A stretch of DNA of 64,000 nucleotides from Beta vulgaris subsp. vulgaris (GCF_026745355.1 NC_079202.1:24644897-24708896); one strand, 5' to 3'. Numbered from the stretch's first letter, positions 10,403 to 21,800 are shown. Notes: generated from the letters alone by a model not told the origin. Made by a program: numbers and translations.

Positions 10403-13395
10403 TGGATACATTTAACATCGCTCCACAAAGGAATTCCCGAATATCCACTTTATATACCCAAGTAGCTGAATCATCACCTAGGTAGTGGAATTGAGACTTC
10501 TCCAAATCCACCTTCATTAGGGAAGAATCAGGCAAGTTATTAACCTGAGCATGTAGCCAAAGACATGACTTGCTAAGAGATTGGATCACTTGCTCACACA
10601 TAAGTGGTGTTCCTTTATTAGGGAAGAATCGGGCAAGTTGCTAAACCGAGCATGTAGCCAAAGACATGACTTGCTAAGAGATCGGATCACATGCTCACAC
10701 ACAAGTGGCGTTCCTTTTTTGCGTTGCATCAGGAGATGAGCCCTTGGATGAAATCAATCCTACAATTGCAGGAATAGATTGTGATTCCACTTTGTTAGTG
10801 TTAGCTTTTGAGTCCATCTCATTCGATTTTGAATGGTTTCCTTGCGAAACCTCTTTGTTCACATCCAAATTATTCACATTTTTTGCCTTTTCTAGTTTTA
10901 TGTAAAGCTTATTTAGAAAAAAACACAAAAAAACATAGTTGAAAAGATCATTTGGTTCATGTCAGTTTTATTGTAGAGAGAAGAGGAGAGGAAATAAAGT
11001 AGCTATAAAGCGTATAGTGATTATAAACAACAAATTGAACAAATAATGGAAATAACTATAAATCAACTCCATAATGTGCATATAATTTTGAGCTGGGCAA
11101 AACTTCTATATCACTAACATCATGCTTAGTCACATATATTTTACCTCATCTGTAAATCGCACCCAAGCACATGGCCATATCATAAAACTACCCTCCGCAT
11201 CATTGAGAACAAAGAGGCTCCAATCCGCCCTAGCGGTCGATAGTGAGAAATCTTCAAATCCACATATAATGGTGTCTACGGACACATTAAAATAAGAACC
11301 TGCTACGGGCAGCAAATGCGATGTTTGGCCCATTCTCGATGGTTGTGGCCGACCATAAGCTACCACAACCAACTCACCATCTTTTGATTCGGAAAGTAAA
11401 AGATCACAATGTGTCTCCTCCTATTTAAAACATAATTGGCTAAATCAAACATTAAGAACATGATGTAATATATTTTTTCAGAAAAGAAACTGAAAAAGTA
11501 ATTCTTTATTTACCTCTAAATCAAGTACCAGGGGATCAAGTAGTGGAGGATTAAGTATCGAACCAGGTACTTCTCTAGGTGTGTCAGGATCTTGCTGGCT
11601 TAATTTGTCCCCAGGAGTGATAGTGAGCTCGTCAAAGATAGGTAATCCCATGTGCTCCAAGATGGCACTGAATTGATTCTTCATCCTCTTCTCAAGCTCC
11701 TTTATTGCAGATTTCATTTTGCGCTCCATATCTTGTGATGCATTAGAAATTGAGCTTGAGCTTGTTGCGGACTACTCTTCACCGTAAACTTTTTTCAAGA
11801 CTAGTCGTACCCCTCCTTTGATTTTCACGCGTCCATCATGATCCTTACCTAGTACCATATGTAAGGCATCCTTGTTCGCTTTGGGAACGAACTCGCTTGA
11901 AACCTCTTTGTGCTTCCATCCAAGTAGTGAAAGAAAGAACACATAAGAAAATGGTTAGTTGGAAACTTAAAAACTAAATTCAAATAAAGTGACACTGAAT
12001 ACTAACCATAACATCGGCTATCTTCTTTGTTCCCAGGTCAAAAATGGTTCTTCTCCCATTTGCATCTCGATTATGAAGTGAACAATACCAATCGGCAACT
12101 CGATCAATCTTCTTTGTCGTAACTGTAGAGATAAAAGTTTCCTCCGATGATGAGCTAATGCTCGGGTAAAAACCATCTACTTCAAGCCATTCCTTTCTAC
12201 TCTACTCATAAGTTTTAGGACCCATATGATGATAAAAACTTCTTCTTGCTTGAACTTATATAAGCTTTAGCGCGCTTTTCCTATAGAATCAATATAAAAT
12301 ATATAAATAAAAGGTAACTATAGTCAATAAAGGAATATAATAAAAAAAATTGACTTGTTGGCTCACGACAAAACACATTTTTCATAAATTTACAGGGGGG
12401 TGGAAAGGGGGCTAAAAGGAGGGTGGCAGGGGCTGGCAAGGGGCTGGCAGGAGGGTGGAAAGGGGGCTGGAAGGGGTGTGGCAGGGGGCTAAAAGGAGGA
12501 TGGCAGGAGGGTGGAAGGAGGGCTGGAAGGGGTGTAGCAGGGGGCTAAAAGGAGAATGATAGGGGGATGGAAAGAGGGTGGCGGGGGGCTGGCAGGGGGT
12601 AGTTTAGATTTAGGTGCAGTTCTACCCAGATGATTTATGCTTGCAATCTATCCCATCCTTCATTTAGGAAATCTATGGCCTGTTGCAAATCATGCTCTTG
12701 AGTGTACGATCTAATGTTTGGGCGTATTGGACTTCTAATCCCAAATAAAAACACAATAATTCTAATACAGGCAAAGAGACTGTAGGAGGTGAATTTCTAA
12801 TTAAAAACCTTACTTATCAGAGTTGAAAATATGAGATAAAAACTTAGAATTGCTTTCGGAGTAGTTTTTTGGGCAACAAATGCTTCCCAATCCTCTTTTG
12901 TGATGTGATCCCATACCTCATAAGGCAACTCCACCAGTCCTTGCTTCGTTTCCGATGCCATTTCATTTTCCCCTCCCTCATTTTCCTTTTCCTCTCCTTC
13001 CTCATTCTCCTTTTCCTTTCCTTCTGCCAACTTCTTAGACTTGGTTCTTTTTCTTCTTAAAGTGATCCATCCTCTCACTAGCTTTGTCTTGAAGTCTCCA
13101 AATCTCTCTGCAACAGCTAATAAAAATACTTCCTTCTTGGCTTCATCAGGTTCAACATGAAATACATTCTACAAAAAATAAAAACAAAAAAGTTGCTTAA
13201 AAAGTATGTTATAAAATGCAGCTAAATACTTGTGAACTCTTATACACTTACCACTATATCTTCCCACAATGCCTTCTTCATACCCTTCGGCACCTCTTTC
13301 CATGGTGTCAAAAAGAAAAGTTTTCGCATGCAAAGGCCAACTTGTTACCCATACATATGACGCCACTTACCCCATGGCTGGCCAAATTTATCGTA
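10403..13395 (-). pseudogene. Second ORF of CACTA-1 (PTTA/DUF8039/Ulp1-like), degraded
   Basis: Several minus-strand fragments line up in CACTA ORF2 order. First come 'EYDKFGQPWGKW' and 'PWKEVPKGMKKALWEDIV' (about 13395-13250). A basic/acidic stretch follows, then 'LPYEVWDHITKEDWEAFV' with 'TTPKAI' (13078-12830). Next is a coiled-coil-like piece at 11729-11478, then 'VVVAYGRPQPSRMGQ' (11372-11130). Last is a Ulp1-protease-like tail, 'WVYKVDIREFLCGAML' (10601-10400). Introns and decay separate the pieces, and no continuous frame remains. A 102-bp tandem duplication (10518-10715) disrupts the last piece. I see no complete His-Asp-Cys protease triad. Confidence 0.65.
12392..12600. repeat. G-rich minisatellite (GGGTGGCAGGGGGCT type)
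   Basis: Irregular units of 10-20 bp, such as 'ggagggtggcaggggctgg', fill about 200 bp. Dozens of G3-G6 runs lie on the plus strand, so it could form G-quadruplexes. It sits in a probable intron of the CACTA-1 second ORF. Confidence 0.85.
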
Positions 13396-15008
13396 TTCAA
13401 GGTGCATGGGTTCCTTGTTTTTAAGTCTTTTAGGTCTTTCCAGTAAGGAGTGTCCAAAAGACAGACTCCTTTTTCCATAATCATTTGTTCTGTTTCATTG
13501 TTTTACCAAAGATCGTTTCAACACCCTTTACTTATCAGTCAATGGTCTACGAGCTACACCCTCTTCAACAGACCCATAAAATGCCTTCTTCTTCTTACGA
13601 AAAAGGTGGTCGAGTCATAAGAACTTTCGGTGAGGCACGTAGACATGTTTGCAATTAGGAATAAATATGGATGCCATGTCATCCATACATATAGGATATA
13701 CTTTCTTACCTCTATTCTTATATCTAGATAAGTAATCGTACGCCGAAAACTCATTAATGGTGCAGAAAAGCATTGCACGCAAGGTGAACATCTCATTAGC
13801 ATGAGCATCAAACACAAAAACCCCTTCACCCCATAGCTTTTTGAGATCATTGATAAGTGGTGCAAGATAGACATGTATGTCATTTTCGGGCTGTTTAGGA
13901 CCCGAGATTAGTGGCGACAATATCATGTACTTGTGTTTCATACACAACCAAGGAGACAAGTTATATATAACTAAAAGCACAGGCCATGTACTATGCAAAG
14001 AGGTCATACTTCCGAATGGATGCATCCTATCTGTACATAGTCCAAGCCTCAAATTACGATCTTCATTCCCAAATGGCTTATGCAATCTATTAATACTCAT
14101 CCACTCAGGAGAATCTGCCGGATGCTTCAACAAACTATCTTTCTTCCTTTCGTCTGCATGCCACCTTAGATTTTTTACATCTTTTTTTATGGAAAAAAAC
14201 CGCTTGAATTTAGGTATTATTGGAAGATACCACAACACCTTAGTTGGGCGCCCTTTCGTACCTCCAACCCCTTTACGCTTGTAACATGACTTCCCGCAAA
14301 GTGGACACTCATCGAAATTATCATATTCATTCCTATATAACACACACTCATTCGGACAAGCATGTATCTTCTTGTACTCTAAGCCAAAGGGACACATAAG
14401 CTTTCTAGCATAATAGTCCGACTTTGGAAGTTCATTGCCATTGGAAAACATCTCACTTAACACTACATGAAAGTGAAACTAATATCGGTCCAATTTTCCT
14501 TTGACTTAATGTTGAAAAGTGTCAACGCGGCAGAAAGTTTGGTAAATTTTTTACAACCAGGATAAAGTGGCTTTTGAGCTGCCTCTGTCAAAGACTCAAA
14601 AACACGAGAATGTTGTCCTAAATCATCCTCGACACCATCCATCATCTCATCCACATGATCATTGTCATCATCATCAATCTCGTCCTCGGTATCATATTCC
14701 ATTTCCTCAGATGTGTCTTCTTGCTCATGGACATCATTTGCACAAGAATTCCCTTCATACACGCCGTCCTCACCATGACAAATCCACACATGGTATTCAG
14801 GCCTAAACCCATTACGAAGTACATGCTCCCTAAGCAACTCAATACCATTGACTTTGAACACATTACTACACTTAACACAAGGACAATAAAATCCCAATTC
14901 CCCCGTCCGAGCTTAATCTTTTAAGGCAGAATCACAAAATTCCAGTACCCCATCTACAAATTTTGACGAATCAATGTTACCATACATCCATGAACAGTCT
15001 CTCGCCAT
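13395..15008 (-). pseudogene. CACTA-1 TNP2-type transposase, truncated
   Basis: Translation starts at ATG 15008. The Transpos_assoc domain is clear (CSWMYGNI, FYCPCVKCSN, GFRPEYHVW). It is followed by an acidic region and then the start of the Transposase_21 domain: 'LPKSDYYARKLMCPFGLEYKKI' in two parts, the cysteine motif CPLCG, and 'KVLWYLPIIPKFKRFF'. Further landmarks are 'MHPFGSMTSLHSTWPVLLV' and 'CMDDMASIF'. Breaks: an in-frame TAA at 14915-14913, a frameshift near 14470, a TGA near 13617, a TAA near 13530, and further shifts around 13440. At about 13395 the frame runs into ORF2-like sequence, so most of the catalytic half is missing. The intact protein would cut and join transposon ends in the nucleus; this copy cannot. 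Confidence 0.88.
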
Positions 15009-15124
15009 ACAAACAGACCTTTAACGACTAATTAAACACATATAATAACACATTGTCAATCATTTAAGCATTAAACAATATGAAGATACAAATTCAAAAG
15101 TAGATTTATAGCATTAATATATGC

Positions 15125-15470
15125 ATCTTTCAAAGGTCCTTATCACTCCAACCCAACCCATCCTTGGACGTCTAATCCCTCTAATAAATGCATGTCAGCT
15201 TCTCGATTCTATGAAAAATCCGGCAGCATTTCCCTACAGTTCTCCAAGTACACAATGTAGGTAATCACTTATCTACATATGCACACAGAGAACAAATTAC
15301 GAAAATGAGAAGCCGTGATTTTCCATAGAAACGAAAAGAAAACATACATTTACCACCAAAGTGAGATCAAATGTTCAAGAACGGTCCCAAAATGGGGAAT
15401 ATCCAAGACTTACTCCTAATGAGTAAGTCTTGGATGGGCATCTAGGCTTATGATTATGATGATACTTTCG
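15125..15470 (-). other. Conserved CACTA leader block with a 15-bp perfect hairpin
   Basis: This block lies about 120 bp upstream of the TNP2 start codon. It is conserved in inverted orientation at 63185-63520, upstream of the CACTA-2 transposase. Shared pieces include 'ggtccttatcactccaaccc', 'ccttggacgtctaat', 'ccggcagcatttccctacag' and a hairpin at 15401-15435 with 15-bp arms and a 5-nt loop. It could be a promoter/5'-UTR control region; that is inference. Confidence 0.7.
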
Positions 15471-15622
15471 TTGTGCATAATAAAAACAAACAAAGTTCAG
15501 TCCTTGATTTTTAAAGCATTCTTAATGATTCAAAATTAACATACAAGTAAATCATTTGAACAAAGATGCTAACTAATTTTACATAAGAGTAAGAGGGAGC
15601 ACAACTAATTAACCTACGGGAG

Positions 15623-15623
<1 letters not shown>

Positions 15624-15667
<44 letters not shown>
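15624..15667. repeat. (GA)n microsatellite
   Basis: This is a run of about 20 GA dinucleotides. The surrounding 15470-16423 is AT-rich, probably CACTA-1 leader or sub-terminal sequence, and I see no gene in it. Confidence 0.95.
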
Positions 15668-16469
15668 AGAAGCAAGTAGACATAGACGGGGTGTAAGATA
15701 TGTAGGCACCCTGAGCATTATAACCAAAACCAGAGGATTGATATTAGCAACGACTTTAGCAGACAAAATAAGTAGTCATTCAACCCCTACTAATAACTTC
15801 CTTTCTTAGTTCCACTAATAACTTCCTTTAATAAAACATAGGCACGGGCGGGGTGTAATATATTAGCTCAATGATACCTATAATTCTCATTTAGTAGTTA
15901 TATACTAGGAATGACTCATGAGGTTGATGATCCTTATTGTAGCATTACAATTTAGGCACCAATAGTACCAAATAGTTCATTTAATAACTACTTATTATGT
16001 AGATACTGTAGCTTTGAGTATGATAAAAAAAATGCTAGTGGTAAGGCAATCTTGAGAGGTAAGATATCCGCCACATTGTTGGACAGGAATCATCAATCAT
16101 AGAGAAATTATAACTCAAAATTGAGAATGCCAAAAAAAAAATAAAATAGAAATATACTAACCTTACTACACTAACCAGACAACTAAGGTGTGTTCACTTC
16201 ACATTAAAGAGTAAGTCTCAGATCTAATAAGTTTGGAATACTTAGAATGAATTCTGAATAATTTCAAAGAGTTCTCAGAAATTCCAAATAGTTTCAATAC
16301 GACAAGTTTCAAAAAGTTTCGATAAAGTATGATAAGTCTTGTTCACACCCTAAGAATAATGAAAGGAAACAAAACTTGGATCCTGCAAAGAATTATAAAA
16401 AGGAATGACGACATCTTCATATTTGTAATAGCCCTGTTTTTAAGAACCTTTATTTAAAAGCTAGAAGTG

Positions 16470-16975
16470 GATAAGACCATCATTCTTAATGGTTAAGAAA
16501 GCTTGTGGATAAGCATTACCATTCTTAATGATTAAGAAAGCTTGTGGATAAGCATTACCATTCTTAATGGTTAAGAAAGCTTGTGGATAAGCATCATCAT
16601 TCTTAATGGTTAAGAGAGCTTGTAGATAAGCATTACCATTCTTAATGGTTAAGAAAGCTTGTGGATAAGCATTACCATTCTTAATGGTTAAGAAAGCTTG
16701 TGGATAAGCATCATCATTCTTAATGGTTAAGAAAGCTTGTGGATAAGCATCATCATTCTTAATGGTTAAGAAAGCTTGTGGATAAGCATCATCATTCTTA
16801 ATGGTTAAGAAAGCTTGTGGATAAGCATTATCATTCTTAATGGTTAAGAAAGCTTGTGGATAAGCATCATCATTCTTAATGGTTAAGAAAGCTTGTGGAT
16901 AAGCATCATCATTCTTAGTGGTTAAGAAAGCTTGTGGATAAGCATTATCATTCTTAGTGGTTAAGAAAGGTCAAA
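16470..16975. repeat. 39-bp tandem array with a built-in dyad
   Basis: About 12-13 contiguous units share the core 'ggttaagaaagcttgtgga', followed by 'taagcatcatcattcttaat'. Each unit junction contains TTCTTAA-TGG-TTAAGAA, a perfect 7-bp inverted repeat with a 3-nt loop. Units differ mainly at 'catcatc/cattacc/cattatc'. The array sits upstream of the predicted TATA box, in the U3 part of the LTR. Confidence 0.95.
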
Positions 16976-17457
16976 GAGGATAAGAACCATCATTCTTATT
17001 GCTAAGAAGGCTTTGGAAACCAATAGATAAGTTAGAAAGTCCTTGAGAGCCTTAAACATTAAGATTATGAAAATCGTTTGGAGATTGTTTTATCGGGTAG
17101 CGATGAACTTCCAGTTAAAGAGCCATTTGGGATTGAATCCGAGCTTGGAACCCAACCAAACTTGATATATGACATGCTTGGGATGTCTTAAGGTTAAAAT
17201 GGTCATTTATCCCCAAGAATTACGTGGCTTAATAGGTAAATTGCTTACATAGTAAAACCTGGCCAGCTGAAATTACAGCTCAGACCTATCCTCAAAGAAA
17301 GCTGCTTAGCAGCTACTTAAGTGTCGATCTCTCAAAGAACTTTTTATGCATGAAACACAACACCTTAGGCTAACACCTCAAGCAAGAATCACCCAAAAAC
17401 TCCAAGAAACCGACCTTGCCCAGAATATTTCCCTCCTCCGGGTACCGCCAGAAAGCC

Positions 17458-17465
17458 TATAAAAG
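17458..17465 (+). promoter_or_regulatory. Putative LTR TATA box
   Basis: TATAAAAG is followed about 30 bp downstream by a pyrimidine-rich stretch (ttttctcttatttcttcctc). This is a plausible transcription start for the 16424-20022 LTR, which gives that LTR plus orientation. Confidence 0.6.
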
Positions 17466-20027
17466 CCTGTTCTGGATTTTCGTCTCTTTTCTCTTATTTC
17501 TTCCTCTTGGACACCCATTTTCCTTACATATAACTCTTCTAGACATCCATACAAAGTAGTTCAAGCTTTGGTTCCAATCTTTAGACCTTAAACTCATATA
17601 GAAAACCTTGCTGAAAGATCACATAAGTTGTGTAAGTTCAACAGTTTACACCTCTTGTATTTAAGCTTAGTTTTTCATATCTATAAGCTTGTTGAAACTA
17701 ATCTTTAGCATTTTATACATTCAGGGGAAGCTGTAGGAGTAGTTAACCAAGTGGATTAAGGAATTTCGTGGCTTTAAGCATCCTTAGTTAAGGTACACAC
17801 TTAGTTTGGTTTTACCCTAGAGATTTCCATACCTATATTAGGTGATTGTTTCTTTCTAGTGAAAGCATGTCTATGAAATGAATTTACTTATGATGTGTAT
17901 TTTATTATGTGTATATTGAGTATATTACATGAGTATAACATGCTAAGGTTCATTAGAGATGTTTCATTTGACCTAAACAACACTTATACACTAAGTATTA
18001 CGATTATGTTCTTAATGGAATGTGTTTAGTACATGGACTTGTGGAGTAATTATGATGATTAAGGTGGAGTTGTTATGTTATTGTTGTTGTGGAGTTGTTG
18101 TGGTGGTTGTGGTGAAGTTGTTGTGGAGTTGCTATTGTTGTTGTTGCTCTGTTGTAGTAGTGTTGTTGGGTTATTGTTGTTCTGTCATTGTGGTTGTGGT
18201 GGAGTTGCTGTGAAGCTGTTGCCTATTGTTGTTGTTGTATCGTTCTTATTGGATAGTCGTTGTTGATGATGCGAGGGAAGTCCTAATCTTAGAATTGGGA
18301 AACTGTTATAATTATTGTAGTTGGAGTTGATATGTATGAAGTCGAGTTATGAGTTATGGGAATGACTTCATTAATTTCTATTTGCGGGATTCAGTTTTAT
18401 TAGCATAATGGTTGCGTTAGAAGAAGATAATTAGAATAGTTAAGATTGGTTGTTGATTATTGTTATTGTTATGAGGTGATTATTGGAGGATGATTTTGGA
18501 ATGGAGTATCATTCGGAATTATGAAGGAGATTATAATGTTGGAATTGATATATTGGTTAAGGATTTGAGTGCAACATAGAAATCAGTTTATTGAGGTTTA
18601 TTTACGAGTCGAGCTAGCTTTATATTCTCAATATAATTGTTGGTAGCACAATTAGGTGCTTGATTTAGGTACAGTTGTGAGTTATGTTTAGTTTGTTTAG
18701 TTATATAATTTGGAATTATGATTATGAATTGGGATGCAAGTCGATGTAGCTAATATCATCGAAGTTATAGATATTAATTAAGGATTAAGGAAATTAGAAT
18801 GTTAAAGGTTGATAATTTGTGAATTGGGAATTATTTAAGTTTGGTTATTGATTATTGATGTTATCGTGAGATGGTTGTTGGAGAATGGCTATGTAGACGT
18901 ATATAATTCAAGATGATATGGGAAATCAAGTTATGATGCTTGGAGGTTTCGTATAATTGTTATAGAGTTGAGGTAACCTTTGGGTTCAGCAAAATATATT
19001 TAAATGCTCCCTGGGCGTTATATTGAATTTTGGATATCATATATGTTTGTGGTAATGGCCATGATTATAGATACATCTCTTGAGTTAGTTGTGAATTGCT
19101 ATTGGATTGTTATAAAAGTATCATTTTGTTCAATTATCGAAATCGTTCGAAAATACTATATTTCTCAAAATATGATTTGGTATGATAATGAGGAAATGAT
19201 TCAATATGAGTTAAGACCAGATAAGGTCGAATATGGTGTTATGTTATGAGTATTGAGGATTCAAGTATGAATCATTAAATATCTTATTTTATAAATATGA
19301 AAGTGAGGCATGAATAGGCACCCGAGTTAGGGCGGGTAGAGTCCCTAGCTGTTGCCTTCCAGGAGGGGCGAATTCCTGGCGTTATAGGACATGTCCGGGT
19401 AAGTCTTGCAAGCATAACAATAAAAGGCTGGGTGACGACCCTCAATAGTTTGGAGACAGCTGGTACTGCGTGGTACCCCTCTCCACTCGCGTTCATGCCA
19501 AACGATTTGATTTTGTGAAACTATATTAACTAAGTTGAGTGTGATTATCTGTTACTATAACTATGTGTTAGTTTTCAAAATACACCTAAACTTGTATTTT
19601 CTATTACAAAGTGTGTACTCAGCTTTGCTGATAGTGTTGTCATTTCTGTGGCCTGTCACTTGGTGGGTGGCAGAGTAAATTTGTTGCAGGTTTGGTGTTG
19701 TGAGCTCAGGATTCTGAAGTGAAGCAAGATAAAGATGTCGTCGTAGCTTATGGATTGAGTTTGTATTAGATAGTGTATTTGAGATTAATATTTATATTTC
19801 GTTGTATACAATATTTGGGAATATTAGTCGAGATATCGGTGTAATTGAAGTCTTATATAAAGGTTTTGTTTTGTGGGCCAATAACCCACAGGTTTCAGGA
19901 TCGTTTTATAGGTTATGTTTCCGCTGCGAGTAAATGTTTAATTCGAAGGTTATTAAGCATTAATTGTGATTAGTGAATCATAAGTGTGTTTACCTAGCAG
20001 CTCGGGAAAACGGGCTGTTACAATATT

Positions 20028-21180
20028 GCTCAGTGACTGGTATATATAACCCATAAAAGAAAGAGCAGTGTTGTTAGTCTCCCATATGTAATGGCAAAAA
20101 ATCACCAAAACTAGTCACAGTTCACACAAATCTACTACCAAGTTTCAAATTTGGGGTATCTCATGCTAAAAGCATCCTACTAGATTAGAGTTTGAGAAAT
20201 AATTGAAGAAATTAATTAAATTAAACCCTAGAATTATTTTGAGTAATTCAGGATAACCTAGAAATTATGATAAAATTGAACCTGAAGGAGTTAGGGAAAT
20301 TGACATCAAATTCGAATCTGAAGGAGTATACGGCAGACTGTTCGAGTGCGACAAACTGATTCAAGTGCGCTAGCGAATTCGAGTCTGAAGGAGTATACAG
20401 TTGGAATTAGCCATTAATTCACCAATCGAAAAATTCAAATTTCAATTAATGGCAATGAAAAAGCACTCTAATTCAAATCCGCCATAATCACAACAAAATT
20501 GGCAGTAGTTATAAAGACTAAAAATTGACGCTTGCCATGAATACTTGCATTTACAGAAAGAAAAAGGAATTCAGAGGAACAAGTAGCAAATAAATTGAAT
20601 GAATTTATGCAAACTAGGCGCAATTTGAATAATTAGAAGCACATTGAAAATTGCTAAATTAGGGTTTGTCACATAAAATTTTGGAGAGAGAAAGAAAGAA
20701 ACCTGAGCGATCTTGACTGTGGTGGAAGCAGCAACGATTATTACATTGTTACGAACTGCGGTAGACCTCGAACTGCGGCCAGGGACTTGTGTGAAGCGAG
20801 TTCCAATCGAAATCCGGCGGAGGAAGCTGTAGAGGTTAGGAGGGACTACCCGCCATGCTCCAATCGAAAAGCGGTAGATGTTCCAATCGAAATCCGGCGA
20901 TGTCTAAGCTCGATTGAAGTGAAGGACTGACTTGGAAGGAAGCGAAGGACGACGACTGAGGACGGCTGATCAGTGGTGGAGGATGCGAAGGACTTGGGAG
21001 GGAGGTACGACGGAGGACGGCTTAGTGGGGGAGGTTGGAAGGACTTGGGAAGTTTGGAGGGAGGGATTGATAACTGATAAGAGAGGGGTGTACGACTTAG
21101 GGTCCAATATTTGATTACATTAGCCAGGGGGGATTTCACCAAAAGAAAAAAACTCACGCCTAACGATCCAAGTGCTCCGT
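20028..21180. other. Non-coding stretch, CACTA-1 interior
   Basis: No supported gene is present. Short duplications occur: 'gaattcgagtctgaaggagtatac' variants near 20320 and 20375, and 'ccaatcgaaatccggcg' near 20802 and 20882. The 116-residue minus-strand frame (20846-21196) is proline/serine-rich and has no recognisable domain. Confidence 0.6.
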
Positions 21181-21294
21181 TGATCAACCCGAGCATTTGT
21201 GATACAAATGCTCGTGTTGATTAGTCTACCAAAGCATTTGATAAGTAGCAAAAGCTGTTTTTTACACTAGTGGCAGTAGTGCATTAATTTAGAG

Positions 21295-21800
21295 ATAAAG
21301 TGTCCATAAGTACATAAGGAGAGACAGTACTAGACAATGATTAACCCAACATTGCTCATAGCCAAAATGCACTACTCTAGCAAGATGGTGAGTCACATAA
21401 TTGCCACCTCTTTTAACATGAGAGAAATTAATAGTATGGAAATCAGAGCAAAGAAAAATAATGTCTCCAAGAATAGCATCCAAATTCGAGAAATAGAGAG
21501 CAACTTTAGAGAGGTGAGGGATAATGACTTGAGAATCCGATTCAAGTATTACTTTCGAGAAGCCTCGCTTCTTAGCCCAACAAATTGCCATGTGGATTGC
21601 TTTCGCCTCTACTACATTAGGTGGCCAGGCCACCAAGCTCTCGTGCGACGGACTACCAAGAACAACACCTTACCTTCATGGTCCCTCACCATAGCACTCA
21701 AACCCACCCATCCTTACTCGTTCAGAACTGCGTTGGTATGTGTCCTGCACCATTGGTTTGGGCTCGGTGCAATTGGCCTACACGAACGAGTGTAGATGTG
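21295..21800 (-). pseudogene. LINE-derived RNase H domain fragment
   Basis: The minus-strand translation gives a plant LINE-type RNase H (RVT_3) signature: GLSAMVRDHEGK, then EAKAIHMAICWAKKRGFSKV, VILESDSQVI, and HVKRGGNYVTHHLAR. It is broken by a stop near 21710 and a shift or stops near 21620. This domain normally ends plant L1-type ORF2 proteins. No RT or endonuclease is attached, so it is a stranded remnant downstream of the MATE gene. Confidence 0.75.

Larger units (their letters stand above)
16424..20022 (+). mobile_element. 3.6-kb solo-LTR-like element with internal tandem repeats
   Basis: The unit begins TGTAATAGCCC and ends GGGCTGTTACA. The ends are a short inverted repeat (TGTAAnAGCCC). 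It is flanked by a perfect 5-bp TSD, ATATT (16419-16423 and 20023-20027). No gag-pol is present. A promoter-like TATAAAAG at 17458-17465 points rightward. The first kilobase holds a 39-bp tandem array, and 18070-18260 is rich in TTG/TGG. The simplest reading is a solo LTR of a large-LTR gypsy family. Parts of related LTRs occur inverted at 39921-40745 and 60902-61245, sharing the terminus, a 'gcagcggaaa' motif and 'cagcaaagctgagtac' (the last in the 39921 copy). Confidence 0.82.
1474..21272 (-). mobile_element. CACTA-1: degenerate En/Spm-type DNA transposon carrying nested insertions
   Basis: The left terminus reads CACTAGTGGAAAAA at 1474. Sub-terminal copies of the motif AGCGCAGCCC and its variants follow, now split over 1492-1502, 8861-8946 and 10307-10400 by two LTR insertions. 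Minus-strand remnants of the TNP2 transposase (13395-15008) and of a second CACTA ORF (10400-13395) give the orientation. The candidate right terminus at 21265-21272 reads, on the minus strand, CACTAGTGTAAAAAA, one mismatch from the left over 14 bp. However, the 3-bp flanks differ (att versus gca), and the sub-terminal motif at the right is AAATGCT rather than AGCGCAGCCC. The right end may therefore belong to a different CACTA. The left end and coding content are firm; the right end is not. Confidence 0.7.

Noticed and set aside
16470..16975. CRISPR-like regular repeats
   Set aside because: Units are contiguous without unique spacers, and the context is a plant LTR.
18022..18266. Val/Leu/Cys-rich small open frames
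   Set aside because: They come from a TTG/TGG-rich stretch of the LTR and have no start context or domain.
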